DNA of 17,739 nt from Pseudomonadota bacterium (GCA_021798375.1 JAJZHU010000011.1:1-17739), one strand, 5' to 3'. Positions 7,599 to 15,752 are shown, counted from the first letter of the stretch. Program-made: numbers and translations. Notes: generated by a model not told the origin, from the letters alone.

Positions 7599-8801
7599 TC
7601 ATGTGGTTTGCGGGTTCAGAAGTTGGCCCGTTATCATGGCCGCAATCGGCAGAGCGGAGGTCGCGGCGGGCGAAGGTGCATTCAGCACGTGCAACATCCT
7701 AGCTGTCTGCTTTAGCATAAAATCATGGACCAGAGTGCCATCGCGCAAAACCGCCTGAGCACGAATCCCTGCCTCCGCCGGCAATAAATCCGCCAGGCTA
7801 AGGCTAGGACAATATTTCCTGCAGGCCTGCAAATAACCGGGACGCCACACCGAATCGCGCATTTCGGCCAGACCGATTCGATAATGTTTGCGCATCGTCC
7901 GCCAGAAGCCGGGGAAGCTCGCATATGTAGCGACGTCTCTGAAAGATATCGAGGATTTCCTATATCCTTCTCGCGCGAAGCCCAATACCGCATTGGGCCC
8001 CACAGTCACCGAGCCATCGATCATGCGGGTCAGATGTATGCCCAGGAACGGCAAATCCGGGTCCGGTACTGGGTAGATCAGATGACGCACGATGTCATTG
8101 CGGCTGGGCGGCAGACGAAAATATTCGCCTCTGAACGGCACGATCTGCAAGCCGGGATCGAGCCCCGCCAACCGGGCGACGCGATCGGATTGCAGCCCGG
8201 CGCAAGCCACCAACTGACGCACTTTAATGCTTTCTGAAGGTGTGTCGATGACGACACTGTCGCCGGTTTCCGTGATGGCGGTGACCGCTTGCCCAAGTAT
8301 GATCCGACCGCCGCGCAATCTGATCTGCTCGGCCAGTGCCATGCACAGTAGCTTGTAATCAACAATTCCGGTGCTTGGGACAAGCAGCGCGGCAATCCCG
8401 GTTACCATGGGCTCGATCTCGGCCAGCGCCGCACCGTCCAGGCGCTGGGTTGCGATCGCGTTTTGCCCGGCCCGCTGCTCCAGGGCGTCAAGCCGTTCCG
8501 CCTCGACCGCGTTGGTGGCTACCACCAACTTCCCGCAAACTTCAAAGGCAATACCATGTTCAGTGCAGAAATTCTTCGTGGCGGCTTCGCCCGCTCGGCA
8601 AAGCTGCGCTTTCAGGCTGCCCGGCGCATAATAAATGCCGGCGTGAATCACCCCGCTGTTGTGCCCAGTTTGGTGGCGCGCCAGCGCCAACTCCTTCTCT
8701 ATCACCACAATTCCGGCGCCAGGGCGCTGTTCACAGAGCCGAAGGGCAGTCGCAAGCCCCAAAATTCCGCCACCGATGACACCGAAATCCAACACCATCA
8801 T
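7599..8801 (-). CDS. lhgO: L-2-hydroxyglutarate oxidase (FAD-dependent, DAO family)
   Basis: A 400-residue FAD enzyme expected to oxidise L-2-hydroxyglutarate to 2-oxoglutarate and pass electrons to the quinone pool, a metabolite-repair role. The N-terminus has the dinucleotide loop GVIGGGILG (7-15) with Glu35 ending the second strand (VVIEKE). The LhgO hallmark HQTGHNSGVIHAGIYY follows at 43-58, then PGSLKAQLCRAG at 60-71. The C-terminal AEAGIRAQAV stretch is also typical. The start at 8801 is chosen because AAAGGA lies five bases upstream; a GTG further out at 8819 has no such support. It stands alone between a methyltransferase and the polysaccharide operon, same strand, with gaps of 211 and 141 bases. 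Its place in a glycan region is odd. Glycerol-3-phosphate dehydrogenase-like enzymes share the fold, but the HNSGVIHAGIYY signature favours LhgO. Confidence 0.92.
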   Translation of the reverse strand: MMVLDFGVIGGGILGLATALRLCEQRPGAGIVVIEKELALARHQTGHNSGVIHAGIYYAPGSLKAQLCRAGEAATKNFCTEHGIAFEVCGKLVVATNAVEAERLDALEQRAGQNAIATQRLDGAALAEIEPMVTGIAALLVPSTGIVDYKLLCMALAEQIRLRGGRIILGQAVTAITETGDSVVIDTPSESIKVRQLVACAGLQSDRVARLAGLDPGLQIVPFRGEYFRLPPSRNDIVRHLIYPVPDPDLPFLGIHLTRMIDGSVTVGPNAVLGFAREGYRKSSISFRDVATYASFPGFWRTMRKHYRIGLAEMRDSVWRPGYLQACRKYCPSLSLADLLPAEAGIRAQAVLRDGTLVHDFMLKQTARMLHVLNAPSPAATSALPIAAMITGQLLNPQTT

Positions 8802-9012
8802 CCGAATCCTTTCCACCACGATGAATTAATTTAACTTTTCCGGGGCAACGAGAAAAACATTGTTAGCACGATCCAAGTGTCGTCCACGGCCCTAACCGGA
8901 AAAATCAATGCTTCGTTCTGGGAAACGACAGTGTCTTCTGTGTGTAAACAAAAAAGCTCCCCACCTCGCGTCTAAATGCTTGATTTCAGCAATTTATTTC
9001 ATGCGGCCGAGA

Positions 9013-9981
9013 CTAAGCGCTCACTTGTCTGTCGCCCCGGGTGGCCACCACCACCACGCGTTCAATCTTCTTCCCTTTGGCTTCGCCAAGCGGACAATTG
9101 ACAAATTTATGGATCTTCAGTCCGGCCTCATCAAACAACCCGGTCAGTTCGCTCTGGGTATATTTCCGAAGGTAAGTGCCGTCCGGTTCAAACACGCCAG
9201 AAGACACTTCCGACGGCACGAAATCTATCATGATCGTTCCATCCGCATCGATCTGCGATGCAAGGTTGGCAAGCGCCACCCGGCAATCGGGGAACAGGAA
9301 ATCAAAGGTAACCGAGCAAAGGATGGCCTGGAATTTTGCACTGCCCTGCCAAAGATTAACATCACCTACTATCAACCGAATATTTTTGGAGACGAATTTT
9401 CCGCGCAACTTAGCGATGCTGGAGGCCGAAAGGTCCACCCCGATGTAGGACGAAAACGCCAACTTGCGCTTGAGTGCCGTTTGCAGCAAGCGGCCGTATC
9501 CCGGACCGATTTCGAGAATTGCAGTGTCGGCCGTGAACCGGTGCTCGGCTTGATAGATATCCCAAAGCGATTCAGCATCCATACGCTTTCCCCAGGTCAG
9601 GTCCTCGGGAGAACTTTCACCCTTCCAGCGCACCTGCGAGTGCGACAGCAACTCATCGTTGATCCCATAAACTACCGCACCAGATGCACTGCCACTGTCA
9701 TAATAGGGAAGCCTTCCCGCGAAAATCTGAGTTTCGCCAACCTTCAGGCGAATATCATTCATCCCGGATATCAGATACCCACGCAGCGGGAAGGTGAAAC
9801 CGCGCCTTCCATCCCCATACCCACTGTCCCGCAAATCCGGACGCAGCCAGGTCGCGGAAAGCTCGCCAATGCGTTTCCCGTTGAGTTCGATTAAAAGCGC
9901 CTCTACAGCCCCTCCCGCATCGACCCAGCCCGAAATCAGTTCAATCGAAAAGTGATCGATATGATGCTTTATCTCTATCAT
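9013..9981 (-). CDS. Class I SAM-dependent methyltransferase with N-terminal beta-type module
   Basis: A 322-residue protein from the ATG at 9981; an upstream in-frame TTG at 10059 would add 26 residues with no visible ribosome site. Residues 1-90 form a small module: ISGWVDAGG at 16-24, then LNGKRIGEL at 33-41, LRPDLRDSG at 46-54 and RRGFTFPL at 59-66. It resembles the two modules at the start of the large RgpF protein. Residues about 150-310 are a Rossmann methyltransferase: motif I ILEIGPGYGR at 155-164, the acidic end of strand 2 YIGVDLS at 179-185, and IRLIVGDV at 201-208. The C-terminus ends in a beta hairpin-like KIERVVVVATRG, usual for the fold. No membrane segment is seen. The substrate is unknown; the shared module and position suggest methylation of a surface glycan or its nucleotide-sugar precursor. 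It is the first gene of the minus-strand accessory block. Confidence 0.86.
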   Translation of the reverse strand: MIEIKHHIDHFSIELISGWVDAGGAVEALLIELNGKRIGELSATWLRPDLRDSGYGDGRRGFTFPLRGYLISGMNDIRLKVGETQIFAGRLPYYDSGSASGAVVYGINDELLSHSQVRWKGESSPEDLTWGKRMDAESLWDIYQAEHRFTADTAILEIGPGYGRLLQTALKRKLAFSSYIGVDLSASSIAKLRGKFVSKNIRLIVGDVNLWQGSAKFQAILCSVTFDFLFPDCRVALANLASQIDADGTIMIDFVPSEVSSGVFEPDGTYLRKYTQSELTGLFDEAGLKIHKFVNCPLGEAKGKKIERVVVVATRGDRQVSA

Positions 9982-10245
9982 TCTGCTCACATCATTCAAA
10001 ATTGTTGCGTCAGAGCATATTCCCGGGCGCACGCTATCGTATCGATCCGGCGCGTTCAACGATTATATTGCGGATTGTGTCCAAAGCCGTGGTGTAAGAT
10101 CGGAAGCGCGCAAACGGTCCGCGCTGATCTGGTCGAAGCGAACACATCACATGCGTCTGATGGTGTGGGGTATTAGGCAATGGCTAAAAATCGCGGCCAG
10201 GGATGAACCCGCCAAAAAGCGTAACAGGGACAAAAGCCCGGGCAA

Positions 10246-10397
10246 TCAGCGATCGCAACGCGCGGTGACGATATCCGAAAGATGCGGCACGGGGCCGCGA
10301 CGCAGACGCCGAGCCTGGTTCCCAGATAGTTCCAGAGCGATATGCCAGCTTTCCGGTAGGTCTTGGCGAGGCCGGGGAGCATCTCGACAATCGGCAT
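10246..10397 (-). pseudogene. Probable frameshifted transposase tail
   Basis: Reading the minus strand from 10397 gives LPGLAKTYRKAGISLWNYLGTRLG, which resembles the conserved end of some transposases (roughly T-C-R-K-x-G-x-S-F-W-D-Y-L-G-x-R-L). After about 10300 that frame turns to nonsense, while the neighbouring frame gives GPVPHLSDIVTAR and a stop at 10246. In intact relatives, a Pro-rich x-P-x-L-P-D-L-V-x-x-R tail follows the YLG-x-RL helix directly. The two halves therefore fit one ancestral reading frame broken by an indel. No start, DDE catalytic residues or terminal inverted repeats are visible, so only a scrap remains. The IS family is not assigned. The resemblance is from memory of the family and is moderate. 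Confidence 0.45.
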
Positions 10398-10506
10398 TAA
10401 AGACCGCGTGGGCGGCGATCAGCGGGTCATTGGCGCCGGTGATTTGGCCCAGGGCTTCCAGTTCGGCGCGGGGCGCGGCTTTAAAAAGCAAGAGGCGCTT
10501 GTCTGG
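10398..10506 (-). other. Short coding-like fragment directly behind ubiG
   Basis: In frame with ubiG and right after its stop, the minus strand reads about 35 codons with strong G/C third positions (LLLFKAAPRAELEALGQ, then a stretch with AAHAVFNAD). It then merges into the frame of the transposase scrap. No ATG and no ribosome site are seen; the only start is a TTG at 10491. It could be the remnant of a gene cut by the insertion or a former 3' extension. I do not recognise it. The rest of the 9982-10245 stretch holds no supported gene, tRNA or terminator. Confidence 0.25.
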
Positions 10507-11196
10507 CTACCCCACGAACTCCACCAGATAATTCACTCCCAAATCCCGGCTCAACTTCCAATCCCCGCGCAACGGATCGAACGACAGACCGGCGCTGTCG
10601 GTCAACCGCAGTCCGGCATCCCGGCCCATCGCCGCCATTTCCGCGGGGGTGATGAATTTTTGCCAATCATGCGTGCCCACCGGCAACATGCGCAGCAGAT
10701 ATTCGGCGCCCAGTTTGGCCATCAGCCACGATCTTTTGTTGCGGTTCAGGGTCGAGACGAACAATTTGCCGCCGGGCACCAGCAGCCCGGCCAGGTTTTG
10801 CAGCAGGGCCGAGGGGTCGGGGATGTGTTCGATGATTTCCAGCGCGGTGATCACCTCGAAGCGTTCGGTTTCCAACGCCAATTCCTCGGCGCGGACGCGG
10901 CGATAGGACAGGTTCAACCCCGCTCCGGCGGCGTGCGCTTCGGCGACTTTCAGCACGGACTCGGCCTGATCGATGCCAAGCACGCTGTGACCGGCCCGCG
11001 CCAGCGCCTCGGCAGCGAGGCCGGCGCCGCATCCGGCATCTAGGATGCGTGACCCAGGGGCGATGCGGGCGTTCACAAAGCCGATTCGCGCCGGATTCAT
11101 GGCGTGCAGCGGGCGCATCGGCCCTTTGGGGTTCCACCACTCATCGGCCAAAGCATCGAATTTTGACACTTCTTCTACCGAGACGTTCGGTTCCAT
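10507..11196 (-). CDS. ubiG: Ubiquinone biosynthesis O-methyltransferase UbiG
   Basis: Catalyses both O-methylations of ubiquinone synthesis (2-polyprenyl-6-hydroxyphenol and 3-demethylubiquinol) using SAM, at the inner membrane face. The 229-residue protein has the UbiG N-terminal signature KFDALADEWWNPKGPMRPLH at 12-31 followed by AMNPARIGFV, motif I ILDAGCGAGL at 51-60, VLGID at 72-76, and the middle motif ALEIIEHIPDP. The C-terminus SFDPLRGDWKLSRDLGVNYL is also UbiG-like. The start at 11196 is taken over an upstream one at 11250 because the family N-terminus begins just there and AAGGGGG lies upstream. It is divergent from lysC with 87 bases between, the same arrangement seen in other alphaproteobacteria. 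It suggests aerobic or facultative respiration with ubiquinone. Confidence 0.96.
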   Translation of the reverse strand: MEPNVSVEEVSKFDALADEWWNPKGPMRPLHAMNPARIGFVNARIAPGSRILDAGCGAGLAAEALARAGHSVLGIDQAESVLKVAEAHAAGAGLNLSYRRVRAEELALETERFEVITALEIIEHIPDPSALLQNLAGLLVPGGKLFVSTLNRNKRSWLMAKLGAEYLLRMLPVGTHDWQKFITPAEMAAMGRDAGLRLTDSAGLSFDPLRGDWKLSRDLGVNYLVEFVG

Positions 11197-11283
11197 GGTT
11201 GCCCCCTTGCTGCTTTGTGCGTATGTGACGCAGCAGAGAAGCCGTTGCAAGCGGCACGTTTATCAGGTCGTAGGTTGGTTGGC
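11197..11283. promoter_or_regulatory. Divergent intergenic region of ubiG and lysC
   Basis: These 87 bases must carry the promoters for both divergent genes or their leaders. A perfect 6-bp inverted repeat, TGCTGC at 11208-11213 and GCAGCA at 11230-11235, is centred near the ubiG side and could be an operator. No clear -35/-10 pair could be assigned for either direction. The regulatory role is inferred from layout. Confidence 0.4.
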
Positions 11284-12501
11284 ATGGCCCGTATTGTTAT
11301 GAAATTCGGCGGCACTTCGGTGGGCGATATCGATCGCATCAGGAATGTGGCGCGGCGCGTAAAGCGCGAGGTTGACGCGGGGCACGAGGTTGCCGTGGTG
11401 GTTTCGGCCATGTCGGGCGTGACCAATCAATTGGTGGGTTACTGCGAGGCGCTGTCGCCGCTGTATGACGCGCGCGAGTATGATGCGGTGGTGGCCACCG
11501 GCGAGCAGGTGACGACGGGTTTGCTGTCGATCGCCTTGCAGGCCGTTGGCGTGAATGCGCGCTCGTTCGCGGGGTGGCAAATTCCCGTCCGCACCGACGA
11601 CGCCCATGGCAAGGCGCGCATCGACAGTATCGAAGGCGCCGATCTGGTGCTGCGCATGGGGCGCGGCGAAGTGCCGGTGGTGGCCGGGTTCCAAGGTGTG
11701 GGGCCAGACGACCGCGTCACCACTTTGGGCCGTGGCGGTTCGGATACCTCGGCGGTGGCGTTGGCGGCGGCGCTGCGGGCCGATCGGTGTGATATCTACA
11801 CCGATGTGGACGGCGTTTACACCACCGATCCGCGCATTGTCGCCAAGGCGCGCAAGCTGAATAAAATTACCTATGAAGAAATGTTGGAACTCGCCTCGGT
11901 GGGTGCCAAAGTACTGCAGACTCGCTCGGTCGAGTTGGCAATGAAGGAAAAAGTGCGGGTTCAGGTGTTGTCGAGCTTTGCCGACGTCCCCGGAACCATG
12001 GTCGTGGATGAGGATGAGATCGTGGAAAAAGCAATGGTTGCCGGCATCGCCTATGCGCGCGATGAAGCCAAAATCACTCTGCGCCGGGTGCCGGATCGTC
12101 CCGGCATCGCGGCATCGGTGTTTGTGCCGTTGGCCGAGGCCAACATCAATGTGGATATGATCGTGCAGAATATTTCGGCCGATGGCACCACTGATCTCAC
12201 CTTCACTGTCAATCGCACCGACCTGCCGCGCGTGAACGCGGTGTTGGAGGAAAAAGCCGCCGCCATCGGTTACGCCGAAGTGCTGACCGATTCGGACGTG
12301 AGCAAGATCAGCATCGTCGGCGTGGGGATGCGCAGCCACACGGGCGTCGCCAGCACGATGTTCCGCACGCTTTCGGAACGCGGCATCAATATCCAGGTGA
12401 TCAGCACCAGCGAAATCAAGGTGAGCGTTCTGGTCGCCGCCGAATACACGGAATTGGCGGTGCGCGCTTTGCATACGGCGTATGGCCTCGATGCAGTATA
12501 A
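11284..12501 (+). CDS. lysC: Aspartate kinase
   Basis: Phosphorylates L-aspartate with ATP, the first step to lysine, threonine, methionine and diaminopimelate. The 405-residue protein has the length of monofunctional aspartokinases of this type. The amino-acid kinase domain shows KFGGTS at 7-12, VVVSAMSGVTNQL at 38-50, ATGEQVT at 71-77, GRGGSDTSA at 149-157, and IYTDVDGVYTTDPR at 171-184. Two ACT domains follow at about 263-330 and 343-400, with VPDRPGIAASVF at 269-280 and VGVGMRSHTGVAS at 345-357, the region that binds feedback-inhibiting lysine and/or threonine. The ATG at 11284 gives the family N-terminus MARIVMKFGG; only a weak AGGTTGG precedes it. Its 3' end overlaps the next gene by 20 or 11 bases, so both are probably cotranscribed with ptsP. 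Confidence 0.98.
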   Translation: MARIVMKFGGTSVGDIDRIRNVARRVKREVDAGHEVAVVVSAMSGVTNQLVGYCEALSPLYDAREYDAVVATGEQVTTGLLSIALQAVGVNARSFAGWQIPVRTDDAHGKARIDSIEGADLVLRMGRGEVPVVAGFQGVGPDDRVTTLGRGGSDTSAVALAAALRADRCDIYTDVDGVYTTDPRIVAKARKLNKITYEEMLELASVGAKVLQTRSVELAMKEKVRVQVLSSFADVPGTMVVDEDEIVEKAMVAGIAYARDEAKITLRRVPDRPGIAASVFVPLAEANINVDMIVQNISADGTTDLTFTVNRTDLPRVNAVLEEKAAAIGYAEVLTDSDVSKISIVGVGMRSHTGVASTMFRTLSERGINIQVISTSEIKVSVLVAAEYTELAVRALHTAYGLDAV

Positions 12502-13525
12502 ATCGCCCGAGTTGCAGCAACTCGATCACCTGTGGGCGCGTGGCCGGGATTTCCTGGGCACGCCAACCGCGATCATGGCTGGCGCGATGAGTTGGGTCAG
12601 CGAACGGCACCTGGTTGCGGCCATGTCGAACGCGGGCGGTTTTGGCGTGATCGCGTGCGGGGCGATGCCCCCGGCGCTGCTCGACACCGAAATCACCGCC
12701 ACCAAGGCGATGACCGACAAGCCCTTCGGCGTTAATCTGATCACCATGCATCCGCAACTGGATGAACTGATCCAGGTATGTCTGCGCCATCGGGTGGGGC
12801 ACGTGGTGCTGGCCGGCGGGTTGCCCTCGGGTGCTTCCATCAAGACGATCAAAGACGGCGGGGCCAAGGTGATCTGCTTTGCGCCCGCGCTGGTTTTGGC
12901 CAAGCGGCTGGTGCGTTCGGGCGCCGATGCCTTGGTGATCGAGGGCTCGGAAGCAGGCGGGCACATCGGCCCGGTATCGCTCACCGTGCTGTCACAGGAA
13001 ATTTTGCCGCATATTCGTGATGTTCCGGTGTTCGTGGCCGGCGGCATTGGCCGCGGCGAGGCGATCTTGTCCTATCTGGAAATGGGCGCATCGGGCGTGC
13101 AGCTTGGCACAAGGTTTGCCGCGGCCAAGGAATCGATCGCCCATGCCAATTTCAAGCGGGCCTTTATCCGTGCCTCGGCCCGCGATGCCATGCCGTCGGT
13201 GCAATTTGACGAGCGCTTTCCGGTGATTCCGGTGCGCGGCTTGATCAACCAGGGCACCAAGCGTTTCAGAGACGAACAGATCGCCACCATCAAGCGCGTC
13301 GATGCGGGGGAAATCACCCGCGAGCAAGGCCAGCTTTCCATCGAGCGTTTCTGGGCCGGGGCGTTGCGCAAGGCGGTGATCGATGGCGATGTGGAAGAAG
13401 GTTCGGTGATGGCCGGGCAATCGGTGGGGATGGTGACATCCGAACAGACAGTGGCCGAAATCATCGCGGAATTGGTGCAACAGGCAACGGGGGCGTTGGC
13501 GGCTCGTCGCCAATTGGTGACTTAA
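12482..13525 (+). CDS. Nitronate monooxygenase / 2-nitropropane dioxygenase family flavoprotein
   Basis: A 347-residue FMN TIM-barrel enzyme. Conserved features are TAIMAGAMSWVS at 29-40, SNAGGFGVIACG at 49-60 (the FMN-loop signature), EGSEAGGHIG at 154-163 with the probable catalytic His161, phosphate-binding VAGGIGRG at 185-192, and QLGTRF at 207-212. Family members oxidise alkyl nitronates such as propionate-3-nitronate; the related FabK enzymes reduce enoyl-ACP, and the two are hard to separate by eye. The ATG at 12482 overlaps lysC by 20 bases; a second ATG at 12491 would overlap by 11. Neither has a clear ribosome site, so translational coupling to lysC is likely. It ends one base before the ptsP start. 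Its substrate is unproven, and its link to lysC and ptsP is only positional. Confidence 0.9.
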   Translation: MASMQYKSPELQQLDHLWARGRDFLGTPTAIMAGAMSWVSERHLVAAMSNAGGFGVIACGAMPPALLDTEITATKAMTDKPFGVNLITMHPQLDELIQVCLRHRVGHVVLAGGLPSGASIKTIKDGGAKVICFAPALVLAKRLVRSGADALVIEGSEAGGHIGPVSLTVLSQEILPHIRDVPVFVAGGIGRGEAILSYLEMGASGVQLGTRFAAAKESIAHANFKRAFIRASARDAMPSVQFDERFPVIPVRGLINQGTKRFRDEQIATIKRVDAGEITREQGQLSIERFWAGALRKAVIDGDVEEGSVMAGQSVGMVTSEQTVAEIIAELVQQATGALAARRQLVT

Positions 13526-13526
13526 C

Positions 13527-15752
13527 ATGCCCGCGCGCCGGCTGCTTGCTCGGCTGCGCGAATTGATGGCCAGCGGCCATGTGTCGCTGCCCAAGATGGT
13601 GCATCTGGTGGCCATCGAAATGGTCACCGAGGTGTGCTCGATTTACGCCATGCGGCCAGGCGATTTGCTGGAGCTGGTGGCCACCGAGGGTTTGAAGACC
13701 GAGGCGGTGGGCCACACACGGTTGCGTGTGGGCGAGGGGATTATCGGCATCGTCGCCGCCACGGCGGACAAGCTCAATCTGCCCGACGCACAGAATCATC
13801 CCGGCTTTGTCTATCGTCCTGAAACGGGTGAGGATGCTTATGCCTCGCTGCTGGCGGTGCCGGTGCGGCGCGCCGGGCGTACTTTGGGTGTGTTGGCGGT
13901 ACAAAATCGCACCGTGCGGCGTTACAACGATGATGAAGTCGAGGTGTTGGAGACCGTTGCCATGTTGCTGGCCGAGGTGCTGGCGGCGATGGGCACGCGC
14001 GACGATGCCGAGCAAAATTTCGGCGGCGCCGCGGTTCCGCGTCAGTTTCAGGCCACACGTCTGGCCGGCGGCATTGTGCGCGGTCATGTGGTGATGCAAA
14101 GCGGCCTGCCGGCCCCCACCAAATTATTGGCCGACGATCCCAAGCGCGAAATGGACCGGCTGCGTCTGGCGGTCGAGGACATGCGCAAGGGGATCGACGA
14201 TCTGATTTCCTCGGGTCTGCCGGATGCCCTGGATTTGGACGATAGCCCGCGCGAGGTGTTGGAAGCCACACGTTTGCTGGCCGCCGACAGCGGTTGGTTG
14301 CGCCGCTCGGCCGAGGCGGTGCGTCAGGGATTGACCGCGGAAGCCGCCGTGCACCGGGTGGCGGGCGAATTGCGCGACAAGATGCGCAAGGTGGTCGATC
14401 CTTATTTGCGCGAACGCATCGCCGATCTGGAAGACCTGGTGCAGCGTTTGCTCGTGACCCTGAGCGGCGGGGCCGCGCATGGGCCGGTGGCGCCGGAATC
14501 GATTTTGCTGGTGCGGCGTCTGGGGCCGGCGCAATTGCTGGATTGGCATGCGCGGGGCATCGCCGGAGTGGTGATCGAGGATGCGAGTCCTTCCGGCCAT
14601 GCCGCCATTTTGGCGCGGGCCTTGGGTCTGCCGGCCGTGGCGGGTGCGCGCGGGGCGCTGGATGCGGCCGAAGAAGACGATTGGGCCATCATCGATGGCG
14701 ACGAGGGTATGTTTTTCCTGCGCCCCGAAACCGAATTGCAACAAGGCTATGACCACGCCATCGCGGCGCGCGCGGAACGTTTGGCCAGTTACGCCTATTT
14801 GCGCGATCTGCCTGCCGTCAGCAAAGACGGCATCGAGCTGAAATTGATGATCAATGTCGGGCTGGCGCTGGAATTGAACCAATTGTCGCTGACGGGCGCC
14901 GATGGGGTTGGGTTGTTTCGCACCGAAATCGGCATGTTGGCGCGCGGCACGCTGGAGAATGTGAAGCAACAAACCGCCACCTATGGGCGGGTGTTGGATG
15001 CCGCGGGCGATAAGCCGGTGGTGTTTCGCACGTTGGATCTTGGTGGCGACAAATTATTGCCGGATCAGCGTGTGATCGAGGAAAATCCGGCGATGGGGTG
15101 GCGGTCGTTGCGCATCGGGCTCGATCGTCCGGCGCTTCTGCGCCGGCAGTTGCGGGCTTTGTTGCTGGCGGCCAAAGGGCGGCCTTTAAGCGTGATGTTT
15201 CCGATGGTGGCCACGCTGTATGAATTCCGCGCGGCGCGCGACATGTTGTTGGCCGAGGTGAAAAAAGTCTCCCCGGCGCCGGCAAGCCTGTCGATCGGCA
15301 CGATGCTGGAAATACCGTCGCTGCTGTGGCAATTGCCCGCCCTGTTGGAGGAGGTCGATTTTCTATCGGTCGGCACCAACGATCTGCTGCAGTTTTTCTT
15401 CGCCGCCGATCGTGGCGCGCCGTCGCTGGCGGGACGTTACGATCTGTTGTCGGTGTCGGCGCTTGATATGCTGGAATATGTTTGCGAACAGGCCGACAAG
15501 GCGGGCAAACCCGTTTCGGTGTGTGGCGAGGCCGCATCGCGCCCGATGGAGGCGTTGGTGTTGGTGGCTTTGGGCTATCGCACGCTCTCGATGCCCGCGG
15601 GCAGTCTGTTGCCGATGAAATCGCTGCTGGCCGAAGCGGACATAGGTGCATTGCGGGGGGTTCTGTCCAGTTTGCGCAAGGGGGGAGCCTTCGATCGCAG
15701 CTTGCGGGATTCTTTGGTGACCTGGGCGTGCGAACACGGGCTTGATCTGTAA
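13527..15752 (+). CDS. ptsP: Phosphoenolpyruvate-protein phosphotransferase PtsP (enzyme I-Ntr)
   Basis: First enzyme of the nitrogen-type phosphotransferase system: it takes phosphate from PEP and passes it through NPr to EIIA-Ntr, linking nitrogen and carbon status to regulation. The 741-residue protein has a GAF domain at about 20-155 (GEGIIGIVAATA at 69-80), which distinguishes PtsP from sugar-type enzyme I and is thought to sense glutamine in this family. The PEP-utilising part follows: swivelling domain with the phospho-accepting His358 in SPSGHAAILARA (354-365), then the PEP-binding barrel with GLFRTE at 462-467, RTLDLGGDK at 501-509, GTND at 616-619 and the catalytic Cys666 in VSVCGEAASRP (663-673). 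All key residues are intact. Its start is one base after the upstream stop, so coupling is probable. A terminator-like hairpin lies 52 bases downstream. Confidence 0.97.
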   Translation: MPARRLLARLRELMASGHVSLPKMVHLVAIEMVTEVCSIYAMRPGDLLELVATEGLKTEAVGHTRLRVGEGIIGIVAATADKLNLPDAQNHPGFVYRPETGEDAYASLLAVPVRRAGRTLGVLAVQNRTVRRYNDDEVEVLETVAMLLAEVLAAMGTRDDAEQNFGGAAVPRQFQATRLAGGIVRGHVVMQSGLPAPTKLLADDPKREMDRLRLAVEDMRKGIDDLISSGLPDALDLDDSPREVLEATRLLAADSGWLRRSAEAVRQGLTAEAAVHRVAGELRDKMRKVVDPYLRERIADLEDLVQRLLVTLSGGAAHGPVAPESILLVRRLGPAQLLDWHARGIAGVVIEDASPSGHAAILARALGLPAVAGARGALDAAEEDDWAIIDGDEGMFFLRPETELQQGYDHAIAARAERLASYAYLRDLPAVSKDGIELKLMINVGLALELNQLSLTGADGVGLFRTEIGMLARGTLENVKQQTATYGRVLDAAGDKPVVFRTLDLGGDKLLPDQRVIEENPAMGWRSLRIGLDRPALLRRQLRALLLAAKGRPLSVMFPMVATLYEFRAARDMLLAEVKKVSPAPASLSIGTMLEIPSLLWQLPALLEEVDFLSVGTNDLLQFFFAADRGAPSLAGRYDLLSVSALDMLEYVCEQADKAGKPVSVCGEAASRPMEALVLVALGYRTLSMPAGSLLPMKSLLAEADIGALRGVLSSLRKGGAFDRSLRDSLVTWACEHGLDL

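Noticed and set aside
10096..10111. GTAAGATCGGAAGCGC resembles a sequencing adapter (AGATCGGAAGAGC)
   Set aside because: The match breaks after AGATCGGAAG and the flanking sequence is continuous genomic-looking DNA, so adapter contamination is not supported.
10363..11043. A 226-codon plus-strand frame across the end of ubiG
   Set aside because: It is antisense to the well-supported ubiG gene, and its composition is that of a shadow frame.
11263..12474. A 403-codon open frame on the minus strand opposite lysC
   Set aside because: Aspartate kinase motifs on the plus strand are unbroken across the whole span; the antisense translation has shadow-type composition.
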